A stretch of DNA of 64,000 bases from Humulus lupulus (taxonomy: Eukaryota > Streptophyta > Magnoliopsida > Rosales > Cannabaceae): positions 83,287,888-83,351,887 of the forward strand of contig NC_084796.1 of the NCBI RefSeq assembly GCF_963169125.1. Direction: 5' to 3'. Position numbers and translations under genes: made by a program. The notes beneath the pieces are model-generated. The model was given only the letters and a program-made list of their open reading frames with translations. It was not told the origin of the DNA and ran no database searches. This document shows positions 22,381 to 36,114 of this stretch, in pieces. The first letter of the stretch is position 1. Each line of letters starts with the position of its first letter.

Positions 22381-24395
22381 GAAAAGCCATCTGCATTTGT
22401 ATTATGCTCGCACGAGCCCTACTCTATAGAGTAAAACTTGAATTCAAATAGTTCTCTTTTTACCTTCGCCAAATAAGCGACAATTTTGATCCCTCGAGCT
22501 TGATACTCCCCCAACACTTGGTTTACCATGAGCTAAGAATCTGAATTCTTTCGAAATTCGAATTCCAGCTAGCACTGCCTTGTTCCCAGCCTCGTTATTG
22601 GACTTGCCAAATCTAAATCTAAGATTTATGTGAAAGTAATGCCCCTTAGGCGTGATCAGAGTTACCGTAGCTCCTAACTCATGCTCATTTGAAGACCGGT
22701 GCACTCAACCACAAAATCAACAAGGGGTTGCCGCTTCATAATTCTTCATGTTTTATAAAAAAATCTCAAACTTGCTATGTTTGATGGCCCATTTAGTAAG
22801 CGTCCCGATGCTTCAGGCTTTTGCAAAACCTTCCATAAAAGTTGAACGACTAGGAAGTATTTTGTGTGGGACTAGAAATATGGCCTAAGCTTCTTCGAAG
22901 CTAAGACCAGACAAAACACGAGTTTCTCAATCAGAGGATATCGAGACACAGCCCCCAGAATCCTCTAGCTAATGTAATATACTGGCTTCTGAGTTCGATC
23001 CTCCTCGTGAACTAAAATAGCACTAACTGCGTTCTTGGTTACCACCAGATAAAGATATAAACCCTCGCCACTAACGGGCTTTGATAGGATGGGGGTTTAG
23101 CTAGGTCCTTCTTCAGATCTTGAAATGCCTGCTCGCTTTCATCAATCCATTTGAATAGTCTATTTCCCATTAGAAAACTATAGAAGGGGAGTCACTTGTT
23201 GATCGAGTTTGACACAAAGAGGTTGAGGGTGACGATCTTTTTAGTTAAACTCTAAACCTCTTTTCTTGACCTAGGCGATGACATATCCAACAACGATTTT
23301 ATTTTCTCAAGATTAGCTTCAACCCCCCTCGAATTAACGATGAAGCCTAGGAAGTTCCTCGATCAAACACTGAAGTTACATTTCTGGGATTTAGCTTCAT
23401 GTTGTACTTTCTTAGTACAACAAAACATTCTACCAGGTTGGACACTTGGTTGTCGGAAGACTTTAACTTGACAAGCATGTCATCAATGTACACCTCCATG
23501 TTTTTCCCAATCTGGTCAATGAACATCTTACTTACCAGCCTCTAGTTAGTAGCTCAAGCATTTTTCAACCTGAATGGCATGATGGTATAGCAATACACAT
23601 TATGCTTGGTCATAAAATTGGTACATTCTTGGTGTGAAGGGTTTATCACGATCTAGTTATATATAGAATACACTTCCATGAAAGACACGAGCTCGTGACT
23701 AGTTGTAACATCTACAAGCTGATCAATCCTTGGAGAAGGAAAACAATCATATTGGCAGGCCTTGTTGAGATCAGAGAAGTCGATCCAGGTCCTCCATTTT
23801 GTCTTAGGTTTTGGAACCAAAATGGGGTTGGCTATCCGTGTTGGATATTTCACATCCCTGATGAATCCTCACATTATTAGATGAGCTGCTTCTTCTTCAA
23901 GAGCGTTTCATCTTTCTTTTCCCAACAACCTTCTTTTCTGTTGCTTGGTGGGTATGTTCCTGTCCAGATCCAGCATGTGCATGATGACACTAGGACTAAT
24001 TCCTACCATATCTACATGTGACCAAGAAAAGACATCAAGGTTGATCCTTAGAAACCCGATCATATTTTTTTGTTCAGTTTTGAGGTTTTTCCCAATCTTT
24101 ACAACTCATGAAGTTGCTTCTTGATCGAGAATTATCTCTTTCAGCTTCTCCATGACTTCGAGCTCAGATCGATCTTCGCCTATTCATGGGTCAATTTATT
24201 CTTAATGGGTGACCTCAACTTCCACCATTTGAGGATCCCTTGCCTCCTAAATTACTACCATTGCCTGAGGCTCCTCAGGTTCTCAATTATTACCACGACC
24301 TGCTGCCTGGGTTGTGATCTTCCCTTCGTAGAAATTTTATAGCATTCTCTGGTAGTGAGCTGATACCGTACAAATCCCATTAGGCAAAGGGAATT
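22381..24395 (-). pseudogene. Tat-2 RT, RNase H and second RNase H
   Basis: Minus strand: the archaeal-type RNase H is at about 22704-22444 (SSNEHELGA, then a K-S-N-N-E-A motif). The first RNase H and tether are degenerate at about 23150-22750. RT is at about 23860-23200, with an N-P-I-L-V-P-K-P motif, F-S-D-L-N-K-A-C and P-R-I-D-Q-L-V-D. The YVDD region is readable near 23495 but frameshifted from its neighbours. Stops and frameshifts are frequent, so this is an old copy. Confidence 0.75.
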
Positions 24396-25270
24396 TCAAA
24401 GAATCTTCACCATAGCTAGAGTTTCACAACCAATGGTTACCATGAGCTCAATCATCCCAATGGTCGTTGTCCTTTTCCTAAGAATCCAAATAGAGTTGTG
24501 GAGGAGGCCTTTAGATTTATAACTAATAGTCCCATCCTTTCTAGGGTGGACCTGAACATCCCGTTCACAGATCACTATGCAGGAATTGGACATGGCTTGT
24601 GCCTTCTTTCGTAAAAATGATTAGATGTTTATGCATTTTCTGCTTCTTTGATAAGCGTTTCTCGAAATTGAATACCTCACCATCATAGGTCTTCAGCTTC
24701 TGGATATATCTTTTCTGGGCTCCATTACTCTTACCGGACAAATGGGGTCTGTCCACGATTATGGCGACATTCTTTCCTTCAATAGGAGGAGGGATCGATG
24801 GACTTTCCAGAGATGGAAGAGCCAATGGAGGGTTTGCTAGATTTCCTTGACCACGACCTGCTGGTTAGGAGCTATCTGATTCTGAGCATACTGTGCTAAT
24901 GGTCCAGCTCAAATGAGAGTTCGATCTCATCCTTCAGTTGGAAATAATCATCAGTATTGTAGGCAATGTCGTTATGATAACGATAAAACTTGGCTGGATC
25001 TCTTATTTTCGATCGGTTCCTCATGGGCTCTATCTTTTTCCACGAAAGGCGAGCAAAATTTGCAAGATATATATTCTCCCATTTATCCATTAGGTCGCTA
25101 TACATGGTGAGTGTTGAGGCATAATTGTCCGCAACCATGTTTTTCTTAGACTCCACCAAGTCGCCTTCATTGTTTCCCTTCCTTTTGTTACTATTCCTCA
25201 TCAGGTTATTATGTGTAGCTGGCTGAGCCACAACTGCAGTACTCGTTACCACTTCGGTGGGATGAGTGGG
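24396..25270 (-). pseudogene. Tat-2 gag C-terminus and protease
   Basis: Minus strand from 25252 down: a hydrophilic gag tail, then a degenerate zinc knuckle (F-Y-R-Y-H-N-D, with Tyr replacing the first Cys) followed by the FQLKDEIE motif, as in Tat-1. The protease follows toward 24400, starting with an H-V-Q-F-L-H-S-D-L motif near 24570. The upstream end is cut by the copia-Y LTR at 25271. No LTRs remain for this element in the window. Confidence 0.7.
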
Positions 25271-26876
25271 TGTTGGAAAAACATTAAGAGTGCGCTGGGA
25301 AATTGCATGGTGGGCCCGTTGATTAACAACAAAAAATTTTCCACCGCTGATATAAACAGTTTATACGTTCAAGAAGACATGCAGGAACCATTAATATACA
25401 ATATTATTAATCATGCAACATATATATATATATGCATGCCCATTCATGTATATATATACATAGATATACACAGATACATATACATATCTTCTCACAATAA
25501 TACAAAACATGCACACGTATACAAATATTTAAGGATAGAAATATTTACCTCTTGAAGCCTATCAAGTTTCCTTGAGTCTTTTCGTATAAATAATGATCTT
25601 CCTATACAACGCTTTCAGTACTCAGACCACGATCTTTCGGAGTGTTCTCTACTCCTTAAGATGTGAGTGGGCACATAGAGAACAAAGGTTTTTAATTAGA
25701 AAGGTTTATCTCAACACATGAGAACTTGGATTATGGCTTGAGAAATGTTGGAATAATCATAGAAGAAGATGAAGAATTTTTTCTGTGACAAATACTTTTC
25801 TCTTATTATCATATAATATATATATGTGTTATATATTACACCATTATTCATAATAATAATAATAATAATAATAATAATATAATACTAATGATGATATAAA
25901 TAGATTTAGGTAATATCTAACTTACCAAATTTGATTAAATAATTATATTTATTAATCTCATGATTATTCCACTGTAAATATGAGATTGAACTATTGATAA
26001 TTACAGACATATATCTACAAAATATCTTATCAAAGAATAAAGTGTCCATCGATATAATCATTACATACAACGTTAATCCTCTATTGATTGTTAATAATTA
26101 AAAAAGAATAAAATTACCGTTTTACCCTTTTAACTATATCTAGTTCCTAGTGTACCATTGACTTTACTAGTGAACGTTGTGTCACAGCAAGTTTGAGACG
26201 TGAGCGCTCATAACTTTTATAAGAAGTCACAGTTCCAAAAGTCAACACAATAGGGAATCATTATTCATTCTATAAGAATGTATAGATTCAATATTTGTTA
26301 AACTATGTCCCCAGCCATATATATTGAGTCCCCAAAATAATTGTTCTCAACCTGATCATTATGACAAACCTTAATGCATGAATTAAAGGATCAAATGACA
26401 TATATTAGAGTTCATAGTAACCTTAGGATTAAGATCATCGTTTATATGATCATCGTTTGATGTTTTTGATGAATACAACAAAATGGTGTTTAAACAAGTA
26501 CTAACAAAACTCATCTGGTCCAGTTCTATATATCACTATATATGAAGTACCTTAACTAAAGTGTCTTACTACACTAGTGAGTCGGATCTAGGTCACTTGT
26601 ATTCATAATACTAATGAACTGTACTAGCAGTAATTAATCTAAAGATTCTGTAACTTTCTTTTACTGCAAACTGTTTCAAGTTCATTATCACAATCTCAAT
26701 CCTCCCATACGAATATGAAATTAAGACCACATAGATGAACTTTGGAATTTTCTGATTTTTACTAAATATTATCAACATAATATTGATCACAGTCTATATA
26801 TATAATAGTTCAATTCAATTATTTATTTTATTTAAATATTTTTCAGCTACAATTGCTTTAAGAGCACTATTCCAAA
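25271..26876 (-). repeat. copia-Y 3' LTR
   Basis: The left end TGTTGGAAAA and the following '...GTGGGCCCGTTGATT' block match 38458 onward. The right end is next to the polypurine tract. It contains (TA)n and (TAA)n microsatellites (25851-25879). About 1.6 kb, non-coding. Confidence 0.75.
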
Positions 26877-26880
26877 AAAT

Positions 26881-26893
26881 CTCCCACTTTCCC
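26881..26893 (-). promoter_or_regulatory. copia-Y polypurine tract
   Basis: The minus strand reads GGGAAAGTGGGAG directly upstream of the 3' LTR, the usual copia arrangement. Confidence 0.7.
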
Positions 26894-29739
26894 TTAAGAA
26901 AATTGAGGCATCTCTCTCAATGTGTCGCTCACATATTCGTGAACGAATCTGTCTAACAAAATCTTTGTAAAAAGTTTTGTAAGAAACTGTTTTGAAGCTA
27001 TCTTCAAGATCTTGACACCAATTATGTAATATTGTCTCGAATTATATGATACTTCATTTCATGCGCTTTTCCCTTCTTATGACTTGTCAGTTCTTCTATA
27101 ATAGTTTTGTCTCCATTGGTTTCGCAATAAGGTACTAGTAGTATATTCAAGTCTAAAACCCTTTCCAGAATGGTAAAGAACTCATTTAAATCAAATAGCC
27201 TATTTAACTACTCAGTAGCTGTTACATTTTGTCTTTTATGATGGAATAAACAATTCTAAAATGTCCAACACATTTCAAGATTTATCTATTTCCTCCACAG
27301 TTATAGAAACTAATTTTGATAACAATCTTTGAAGATTTCTATCTGATTGAAAATCAGTTCATCCTTTGGGATTTTAAGTGACTTCCTAAATACACAAACA
27401 TATAATATCTATTATATTCGAGATACTCAGAAAATTAAGTCTGTATAATTATTCAATGACTCAACCCAACATTGGATTGACAACTGTTGGTTATTCCCAC
27501 TGTTTAACAAATGTCAATTTGAACACATAACATTTTATACATAAAACACTCAGTCACTGAGTTTTAGGAATACTCTCTCATGTCCATCTTTTCTTGTAAA
27601 AGAATAAATGGACATTATTATTTTGATAATACATCCTCCTGACTGGGAAGGCCAAAAAAATTTCTTGGAGTTTTGCCAACTAAAGTATTTAAGCTTCTTA
27701 TCTATATAAGTTGCTTGAGACACTACCAAAAGATTGTTCTTTTATTCTCTAAAGGTTTGAATGTATATAACATATTTATTTTTTCCAAATCTAATATTTA
27801 AAAATGTTCCGCTAACCATTTCTTTACTTTAGAAAATTTCTCTACATATTTCCCAATGATCAGAACGTTATCAACATGAAGAATAAACATCAAAATAGAA
27901 TCTTTGATTAAATCAAAGATTTTTAAGATGTGATGACTTGTTAAAATCCAAAGGTGGATTTAAGAATCCTTGGAAAAGTCATTGCTTTTGTTCTTTTATT
28001 TTGAACCTTTCTGGTCGAGATCTTTAAACGGTTTTGTCTTGTCACCCATTCAGAAAAGACTATTCGATTAATAAATTTCTTCTCTCTATTTATAGCCTTT
28101 GGCTATAAACCTTACTTTGAATTGTCTATTCTTTCCTCTGTTCTCCTCTTCTTCTTGAATATCCTTTTGCAAACTAATGTTTAATGAACTTTAGTTGGAT
28201 GTTCAAGAACCCAGATGTCAATGGAATTCTGAATTCCATTTCTAGATTCATGGTGTTTCAACCATTGTTCTAAGTTAGAATCTTTCATTGCATACTAGTA
28301 TGTGAACGAAACATAGTTAGAACGTGTTAGGAACAACCAACTGAACTTTATGTTTGTAACGGAGTAGTTACTAACTAATGCTCCCACTACAATAAAGCTT
28401 TACATAATTTGTGACATTCTTTGGTTTTATCATTGTTAATATCAGTAACTCTCTTACTTGACTTATAGTCATTATTTCTACTACTAGTTAACTAGAAATA
28501 TAGTGATTATAATAATCATGCTTCATTAAAGTAACATTTAAGAGATACAAACACTTTTGCAGTCTATTTATGATTATTAAATGACTTCATGGAAAGCTTT
28601 CAATTTATTCACAAAACTACTTGTGAATCCCAACTTTAAAGTCTTTGATTATCTACAATCAAACATATACAGAGTATAATGGGTGTCAAAATTATAGAAA
28701 TAATAAAGACGAAAATGATCACTTATCATTTATACAATCTTATCTAATATGATTATATTCCATTTCCAAAATACTAATGTTTCTTAGCATTTCAGTTTTA
28801 TGTGAGTTAGGGTTGAATTCCAAGTTCACATGAAAAACACTTGAATTCCAAATTCGAGTTTAGACTTCCTTTTGATAAGAGCAACCATGTCTTAAGTGAC
28901 TTTACTTTGAACGATGCATGAAAATTTCTAAAAATTTATTTTGCATTCAACAAAGGTAAACATATCTTAAATAAATGCCAATCAATATTGACTTAATATT
29001 CATTATCTCTTTTAGCTTTTAACATTAAAATATTCAACATACATCTCTATGAATTAGCTAAACTATTATGTGATTTTTGAGCTTTTATTAAAGAAAAGTC
29101 ATTTTTGGTTAACTTCAATTAATAGACTATATGAACAGGGAGAGAACCAATGAAAGGTTCTAATAAAAGATTGTCTTTTATTTTTTTATGTGTCTATTTA
29201 ATTATAAATCAATCTCAAAATTTAATTAACATATATGTTTTACTTAATTGTTGTTGGAATAATTTGTCTTATGTATTAAATATATAATTTGTACAATAAT
29301 CAATAATTCATAATTATCAATATCTCATTGATGAAATAAGTAGAACAAATATATTTCAAAAATAACAACTGAATTTATTATTTAAAATAAATATTAAACT
29401 TGTTTACTTATCAATAAATGAATCTAAAATAAAATTTCTAGAAAGAATTCTAGAACTAATTTAAAGAAAAAACTTATTAGTTTCTTTCAAAATGACAATC
29501 AACTATTTCAAAATGACAAAATATTTAAATTGTTTTAAAGTAAACAAAGTAAATTTCTAAACTAACCTTTTCTTCATTCAATAGTCTGCATCGTTTCTTC
29601 TTCGCTTTGGTTTCAATGTAATTACTATTTTTCTCAAAAGGTTTCTCCCTCCCTCAAAACAAGAACAAATGAAAAATAATACTATTGGCATAATTTTGAA
29701 TAAACCATTCAAATTATTAAAGAAGAGTTTTGAGTAAAT
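26894..29739 (-). pseudogene. copia-Y pol remnant (RT and RNase H recognisable)
   Basis: On the minus strand the C-terminal RNase H is seen at about 27200-27000 (T-S-H-K-K-G-K, then M-K-Y-H-I-I-R). The RT palm lies near 27895-27830 (L-H-V-D-N-V-L-I-I-G, the YVDD motif altered to HVDN), and an M-L-C-V-Q-I-D-I motif lies near 27520. Frameshifts and stops are dense. From about 28200 to 29739 the sequence is too decayed to assign domains, though integrase should lie there. Confidence 0.65.
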
Positions 29740-30134
29740 CTAATTTACCTTGTATCTTAAAAGTTCAGCATATGCCAGAGCATCACTCTTTATCAAGGCC
29801 CACATCTCATATGTAGTTTCAATAACTATATATCTTTCTCTAATGTCGCCATTCATGGTCAATAACATGCATTGACGTGTCGGGTAATTCAATCTCATCC
29901 ATTCACTATATTTTTCATGTTCATCAAAGCTGGATGAAAAGCTTGGAACCTCTGGAACTGGATCAAAGATTGTCCTGTACAAGTTCAGTGTTCCAAGGAC
30001 ATGTGAATTCCTCCATACCATCTTCTTATGCCGTTAAGACTAAATGGAATCCTTTCCATGATTTTATCAATGGGGTGTGTGTCGATTCACAAGTTTTCAA
30101 GTACTTGACCAGGATTAAGAGAATTAACCATTGT
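29740..30134 (-). pseudogene. copia-Y gag N-terminal region
   Basis: The minus strand from 30129 has an ATG followed by NSLNPG, then a shifted frame (30021-29740) with a WMRLN motif, a C-M-L-L-T-M-N segment and Y-E-M-W-A-L-I near the end. This is the copia gag (UBN2-like) pattern of W...C...L...YE.W..L. It ends without a zinc knuckle. It is frameshifted and not functional. Confidence 0.6.
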
Positions 30135-31008
30135 TGTTGGAATAAATAAATAAAATATAATTAATTAAAAAATATAATAAATACCAGATATTATTCAAAA
30201 AAGTAAACGTGATGCATGAATGCAACATATAATAAACACATAAAAATTAAATACTAATCCACGATAAATTAATTTGAAAATTAATGGACCACCCTTGGGG
30301 TAGGTCAGACTAACTCCAAATTTATTTTGAAACGAATCTCAATTTCATAAGTGAAAACTTAACAACGCCTTTTTCTCTTTTGACTTATGAATTACCGCTA
30401 GTTTGTTCAAGATGTACTAGTCATGCTCGAAGGCCTAGATACACCTTCAGAGTGTAACCCATTATTTTTTATTAATGACTTAACTCAAGAGTGTGCCTTA
30501 GGGTCAGTCAAACTTGAAATATATCATTAATTTTATTATCATCAGAGAAGTCAACCTTGAGATAAAGTAAACATATTCGAAAGCCTATACTTAGGGAGGC
30601 CGCAAACGGAGGCGACACGAGGCCCTTCCTATACCTCTCGATGTTCAAAAAATAATGGAGACATTAGACTTATTGTCATAACTCCCTCTCCCACTCGCTA
30701 TTTAGGAAAAGTGTGTTTTTCACAAAATCAATATTTTTAATTTTATTTGTAAAAATAAATTTAATTAGGTTTACCAAATGATATTCTAATAATTACTAAT
30801 CCAATTAAGCAAAAAATAAAATGAATAAATTGTGCCCTTAATTCTAATATTACTTTAGCTTTAATTAAAAGAATATTATTTTTATTTTAATAAAATATTC
30901 TTCATTAAAATAACAAATTAAACAATTTTAATTTACCATCTTAACTAATTAAGACTAAATTTATTATTATATGAGTTAACATATATAAACATATAATAAA
31001 ATCATAGG
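30135..31008 (-). other. copia-Y leader, gag-proximal part
   Basis: There is no credible frame. The segment lies between gag and the CACTA-like DNA. It holds a moderately GC-rich block (30300-30720) with a minus-strand GCGAGTGGGAGAGGGAG motif, of a kind I associate with copia leaders. Assignment as leader rests mainly on position. Confidence 0.4.
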
Positions 31009-31019
31009 ACATTCCTAAG

Positions 31020-31460
31020 AAAAAAGATTTTTAGCTACAAAGAAATTGGTAACAAATGATATATATTTGGTAGCTAATACATTTTTAGCTACCAAATTTT
31101 TTTGGTAGCAACTTCGTAGCTAAAACTCCGTCGCTAAAAGTATTTTGCTACTAAAAGTTTTTGTAGCTAATAGTTCTTATTTGCTACTAAATTTTTAGTA
31201 CCAAAAAATATTAAATTTAGTAGCAAAATAATTACTTTTTGAGACTATTAAAATTGGTTTGCTACTACAATTTCGTAGCAAATTTCTTTTAAACTGGTAG
31301 CCAAAGCAATTGTCATTAAAATTTTAAAATCCAACAAAATGATTTTACTACCAAATTTCGGTAGCAAACAATTATTAAATTAGTAGCAAATAAAGCTTAT
31401 ATAATGTAAAATATATATTAATTTTGCTACTAAAATTTGGTAGCGAAATTAATATACATT
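31020..31460. repeat. Left subterminal repeat array, (T)TTGCTACCAAA/TTTGGTAGC
   Basis: About fifteen copies of GCTAC-CAAA or its reverse complement occur in both orientations, spaced 10-50 bases apart, many as adjacent head-to-head pairs able to form hairpins (for example near 31090-31115 and 31347-31366). Confidence 0.7.
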
Positions 31461-34400
31461 AAATTATGATTTTTAATCTAATGTATAATTATTTTTAATT
31501 TTTTTTGTTATTTTATTATTATAGCATTTCTAATTATTTATTTATTATATTATATAAAAATACATTATTAAAATACCCAAGCCAATTTTTATAAAATTAA
31601 TGAGCTATATTATATGCAATTTAAGTGTTTGTAATACAAAATCTAAAATATTATACAAACAAATCATATATACAAATCTACTCACTACATCAAAAGTTCA
31701 CATCAAAAGTTCATGTTACCGCATGTGGATAGTGACTTATCTTTTCCTCATTCCCTTTCTCTTCTGGTTTCCGAAAGAGCTAGAAGATCTTATATGTGAG
31801 TTTGTTTGATATTCTATTAGTCATAGAGGTCACACACAAATGAAGAGCCTGTAACACTCTTCTCTTTTTCCTTTGGCCCTTTGAAATGTTCATTCCCACA
31901 TAAGAATAGCATCCTTCTATTTGTCCTGCTCCTTTAGGGAACTCGTTGATGATTGATTCAGAATCTAAATGTGGGTTTTCATATCCCAAGTGTTCTTGCC
32001 ATTTCATTTACTGTAAAAATGAAAAAAACTTAATTTTGAAGATAACAGTAACACTCACACTCATAAAATTCATTTTCTGTGTCTAGAAAGGTTTCCTAAT
32101 TAAAAATTTCTTACCAGAAAAAACTATTCATGATGATATGCCCATCTTCTGTATTTGCTTATATGATGTTCATCAGTAGGGTTATATTTAAGCAAGCCAA
32201 ATTGTCCTTACTGTAAACAGTTGTGCCCTATAACATAATACTCAAATTTCTCCAAACATTTTCTCCTCGATGAGCTTTTCTAGTAACCTGCAGTGAAGGA
32301 ACGTAGAATGTGAGGGTAGGGACTATTTTGTTTCTTTCATAATATATATATATATATATACATAAACATGTATTTACCATTTACAAAAAAAAAAAAAAAC
32401 TTTACAACAATATATGAACTCAGCTCATTCATATGCTCCACAATTTTATGACTCTTGCTATCTATGAATTACACAGTATGCTCCAGTTCTTCCTATACTT
32501 GCACTGCAGTGAAAAAGAAGTTGAAGTCAATTGGGAAAAAGAATAAGAATTGAAATTTGGAAACTATACTTGAAGTATCACTATGAATGAGAAGGAGATT
32601 AATCTTGCAAAGTGGGAAGTGTGTGAAGTGGTTTGATGACTCAAAAAATTAGTATGTATTGGTCAATAATACAAATATCTTTGACAAAAATTTAAAAAAC
32701 TAACCTGCTATATACATGCATGTTCTATTTTTTTAATAATAAAAAACTACTGTACTTAACTATAACCAAACATTTAGGAAATAATAACCATTAGTTATAA
32801 AATAGTAAATTTAGTTTTAATTTATCATAAGAGTGTAAATAAGAAAATAATAAACATTAATTATAAAAATACAATTTAATATTTTCAAATTTGTATTTCA
32901 TAAAAGATACATATCTATATACGTATAATTAAGCACAAATGTAGGAAATAAAATATTAATTAAAAAAATAGAAATAACTAATTTGAATTTCTTAAAGAGG
33001 TTACTAGCTAAGAAAATTTATATATATATATACTAAATATCTCTCTTTTTTCACTAATTCATTGACATTTTGTCAAGGTATTTATGTCATATACTGATTC
33101 AATATAATGACTATATTATATTAGTTAGATTGTTTAATTAAAATAATTTCTTTAGGTGCTTCAACTAGTTGTAAGGAGCTGGTACTGACAAACAGGTTTC
33201 TATTCTCTCTACCATATTTCACTAAAACAATATGCATTGAAATCAACTACGAAATAAAAACATTGATCATAGACATATCTATTTTTTTTTCAAATTTTAT
33301 TTAATTTAGAAAGAAAAAGAATACAAAGAATTATTAAAGTATCTCTTTTTTATTGCATGTTGTTATACTTTTCTTGAAGATTCATTACGTGTTTTCTGAC
33401 ATTTTAATCACACAAATCAAACACTCTTTGATGCAAATCTAGAATCAAAGAAAAAACACAAAGCACAAGTAACTACATCACTTACCATATATGATAGGCG
33501 CTTCAACTGAGACATATAGATAGAATGAGAGATTTTGGTGCGTCAATTACAATATATAGAAGGAACTGGTACCAAATATCAATATCAAGTTTGAACTCCT
33601 CACTATATTTTTTACTAAAACAATATCCATTGAAATCAATTACACAATAACAAGCATCATAGACATATCTATTTTTCGTAATTGAATTTAATTAAAAAAA
33701 TATGAGTTAAATATTTATATAATTTTTTCACTCTATCAGTTGGATGTGGCAATATATTACTATTATACTCCTAGTCCATAAAACAAACCAATTTCAAAAT
33801 ACATGCCCATAAAACAATATCAGAACTAATAGATCCAAAACTTTCTATCCCAACTCATCGACCATATAAATCTTCTCTCATTTCCTATATAACTATCTAA
33901 ATAATAAAATGTGTTGCAATAAATGAGAAAGCAACATTGTTGTACAACTAAATTTTAATAAAACAACTCTGCAATGAACAAAAGTATACAAAAAAACATT
34001 GAGAGTTTGCTAACAGTCTATAAACTCCATATCAAATAGAGATTCCCAATCAACACCCACAGTTGAATAAATATGATAATTTTTAGCAATCAAATACCAA
34101 CAAAAGATATACATCATGTTCAGCAGAACACATATTTCAATAGAAGCCATAATCATGAGCTAGAAAATCAAAATCTATAAACTCTAGAATGATAACCCAA
34201 AGACAACTTTTTTATTCTTAAATAAAACACTACCTTTATTCCAGCTGAGATGTCACTCACATCATAAGCACAAAAGAATGTGTGTAGGGAGTCCCTGCCA
34301 TAGAAAATTCAACTTATCAGTTAATGGTAATGAAATTATTTTAGCAAACCAACTCTCTTTTCTTGCTTTATATGCAACACTAACTTATATTTTACATTGT

Positions 34401-35545
34401 TCTAGTATACACATATATTGTACTCCTCCAAAATGTGTTTTAAAGTGAAAGAATGAGATTCTTGATTACTAGACTTTGGTTCACCCTAAAATTTAGTACA
34501 ATGAAAACTAAAATAAAAATAAAATCAGTTCTCGTATAATAAAAAAAACAAAGGATGTGGCTCTAACACCAATACAAGCAAATCTAACCACACATATTTA
34601 CTTGTATATACAATATCAATCTTGCAAGTATATAGAAAAACATAATAATATATATATGTGAGTATCAATCATGCATATAAAAGTTTCCAGCCATTAATTA
34701 ATGGATGCATTTCAAATAGGTTCATAAAATTCTTGCAAGTAGATCGATATCAAAGCTATAAAGTCAAAAAATGAGGCTCTAGACAGCAACTACTCTAATA
34801 CCCTGTCACTGTAAAGATATAGATGATAGCCAAAAATATCATAAAAAAAAAAGCAAAAGCAAAAGCAAAGGAAATTATACATGCTTCATTCGAAAACGAA
34901 ATAGAAATATCCTTTTCTTTAATTAGCCTATTCATTGATCATGAGGAAATTGGTAGATTATGAAAACATTTACGAATAGGTATAGAACAAAACAACAGTG
35001 TCAAAATATATTATAGAAATATCTCACAAACTAAACAAAACCTAAAAATAAGATGAATGATGCAGAATAATACCAATTGCCTTATAAAATTTTAAATATA
35101 CTAATTACTCTATAGCAGCAGTCCATAGCCAAAGAATGAGTGTATACATCTATGCTCGGTAGACTCAGAGCAAAAGGAAAAAAAAATCAAATACCCAATG
35201 TAGTTAGAAAGAAAATCCAAAATCAAATACCCAATAAATCTATAATTTCTTCATCATACTAACAAACTCTAACATATATAAACAATTACTTCATATATAT
35301 ATATATATATATATATACAGATGCATATAACATTCAGAAAACACTTATTGTGGTCGATATAATCTGGTACCATAGTCCTTCATCGTCCGAGACCTCGCGC
35401 ACCCATCCCCCGCCGTAAGCCTAGCATGCCATCCATCCCGCCACCGTCCATCCCATCTCCCGCTGCAAGCCTAGCCCACCGACCAGTCAACTTCGAGCAA
35501 GATGACGAGAGAAGAAGGTAGGGAGAAAAGGAAATGGGTATGAGG
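31461..35545. other. AT-rich interior, no gene recognised
   Basis: I see no coding region with support. A 75-codon minus frame at 32007-31780 is preceded by an acceptor-like TTTTTACAG and could be an exon, but I do not recognise it. An imperfect direct repeat (33160-33290 and 33500-33690, sharing CACTAAAACAATATGCATTGAAATC-like blocks in part) suggests a local duplication. (AT)n tracts lie at 32341-32360 and 35293-35317. A GC-rich patch at 35375-35510 contrasts with its surroundings. Confidence 0.4.
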
Positions 35546-36114
35546 TAGGGCTGAGCATAAAATCCGAAAAACCGAAAAAACCGTGTACACCGACCTACCG
35601 AACACCGAAAAAACCAAAACCGTTTAAACCGAAAACCGAAAAAACCGCCGACGGTGCAAACCGCCACTGTTCGGTCGGTTTTGAAATTTTGGGTGAACCG
35701 ACCAATAAAACCGAAACCGACCGAACATAATAAAATAATAATATAATATTATATAATTATTAATTATTAAAATTTTTAAAATTTGTACTTTTAATTATAG
35801 ATTTTTAATTATGTTTCAAACTTTAAAATTTGTAAATGTAATTATGTTCTATATATTTATGTTTTAAAAATGCACAAAAATGAATTCCAACAATCCAAAT
35901 TTTTTAATTTTTTAACTAAAACTTTAAAAAAAAAAAACAATAATCAATTCGGTTTGGTCGGTTTAACCGACCAAACCGCGGTCCAAAACAGTCGGTTTTT
36001 TTTAAAACTGGTTTGGTTCGGTCGGTTTTTGGATTGCACCAATCCGGACCGAAGACCGAATTCTGGATTTTTTGTTGTGAAAAAACCGCCCAAACCGACC
36101 GATGCTCACCCCTA
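35546..36114. mobile_element. hAT-type MITE with 8-bp target duplication GTATGAGG
   Basis: Terminal inverted repeats are TAGGGCTGAGCAT at the left and, read inward, TAGGGGTGAGCAT at the right (12 of 13 match). Flanks 35538-35545 and 36115-36122 are both GTATGAGG. Eight-base duplications and TAGGG-type ends point to the hAT superfamily. The subterminal regions are built of AACCGAAAAACCG and CGGTCGGTTT variants in opposite orientation. The frames inside are by-products of these repeats. It encodes no transposase and needs one in trans. Confidence 0.88.

Noticed and set aside
31020..31460. CRISPR-like array
   Set aside because: The motifs occur in both orientations with irregular spacing, as in CACTA subterminal regions, and this is a plant nuclear sequence.
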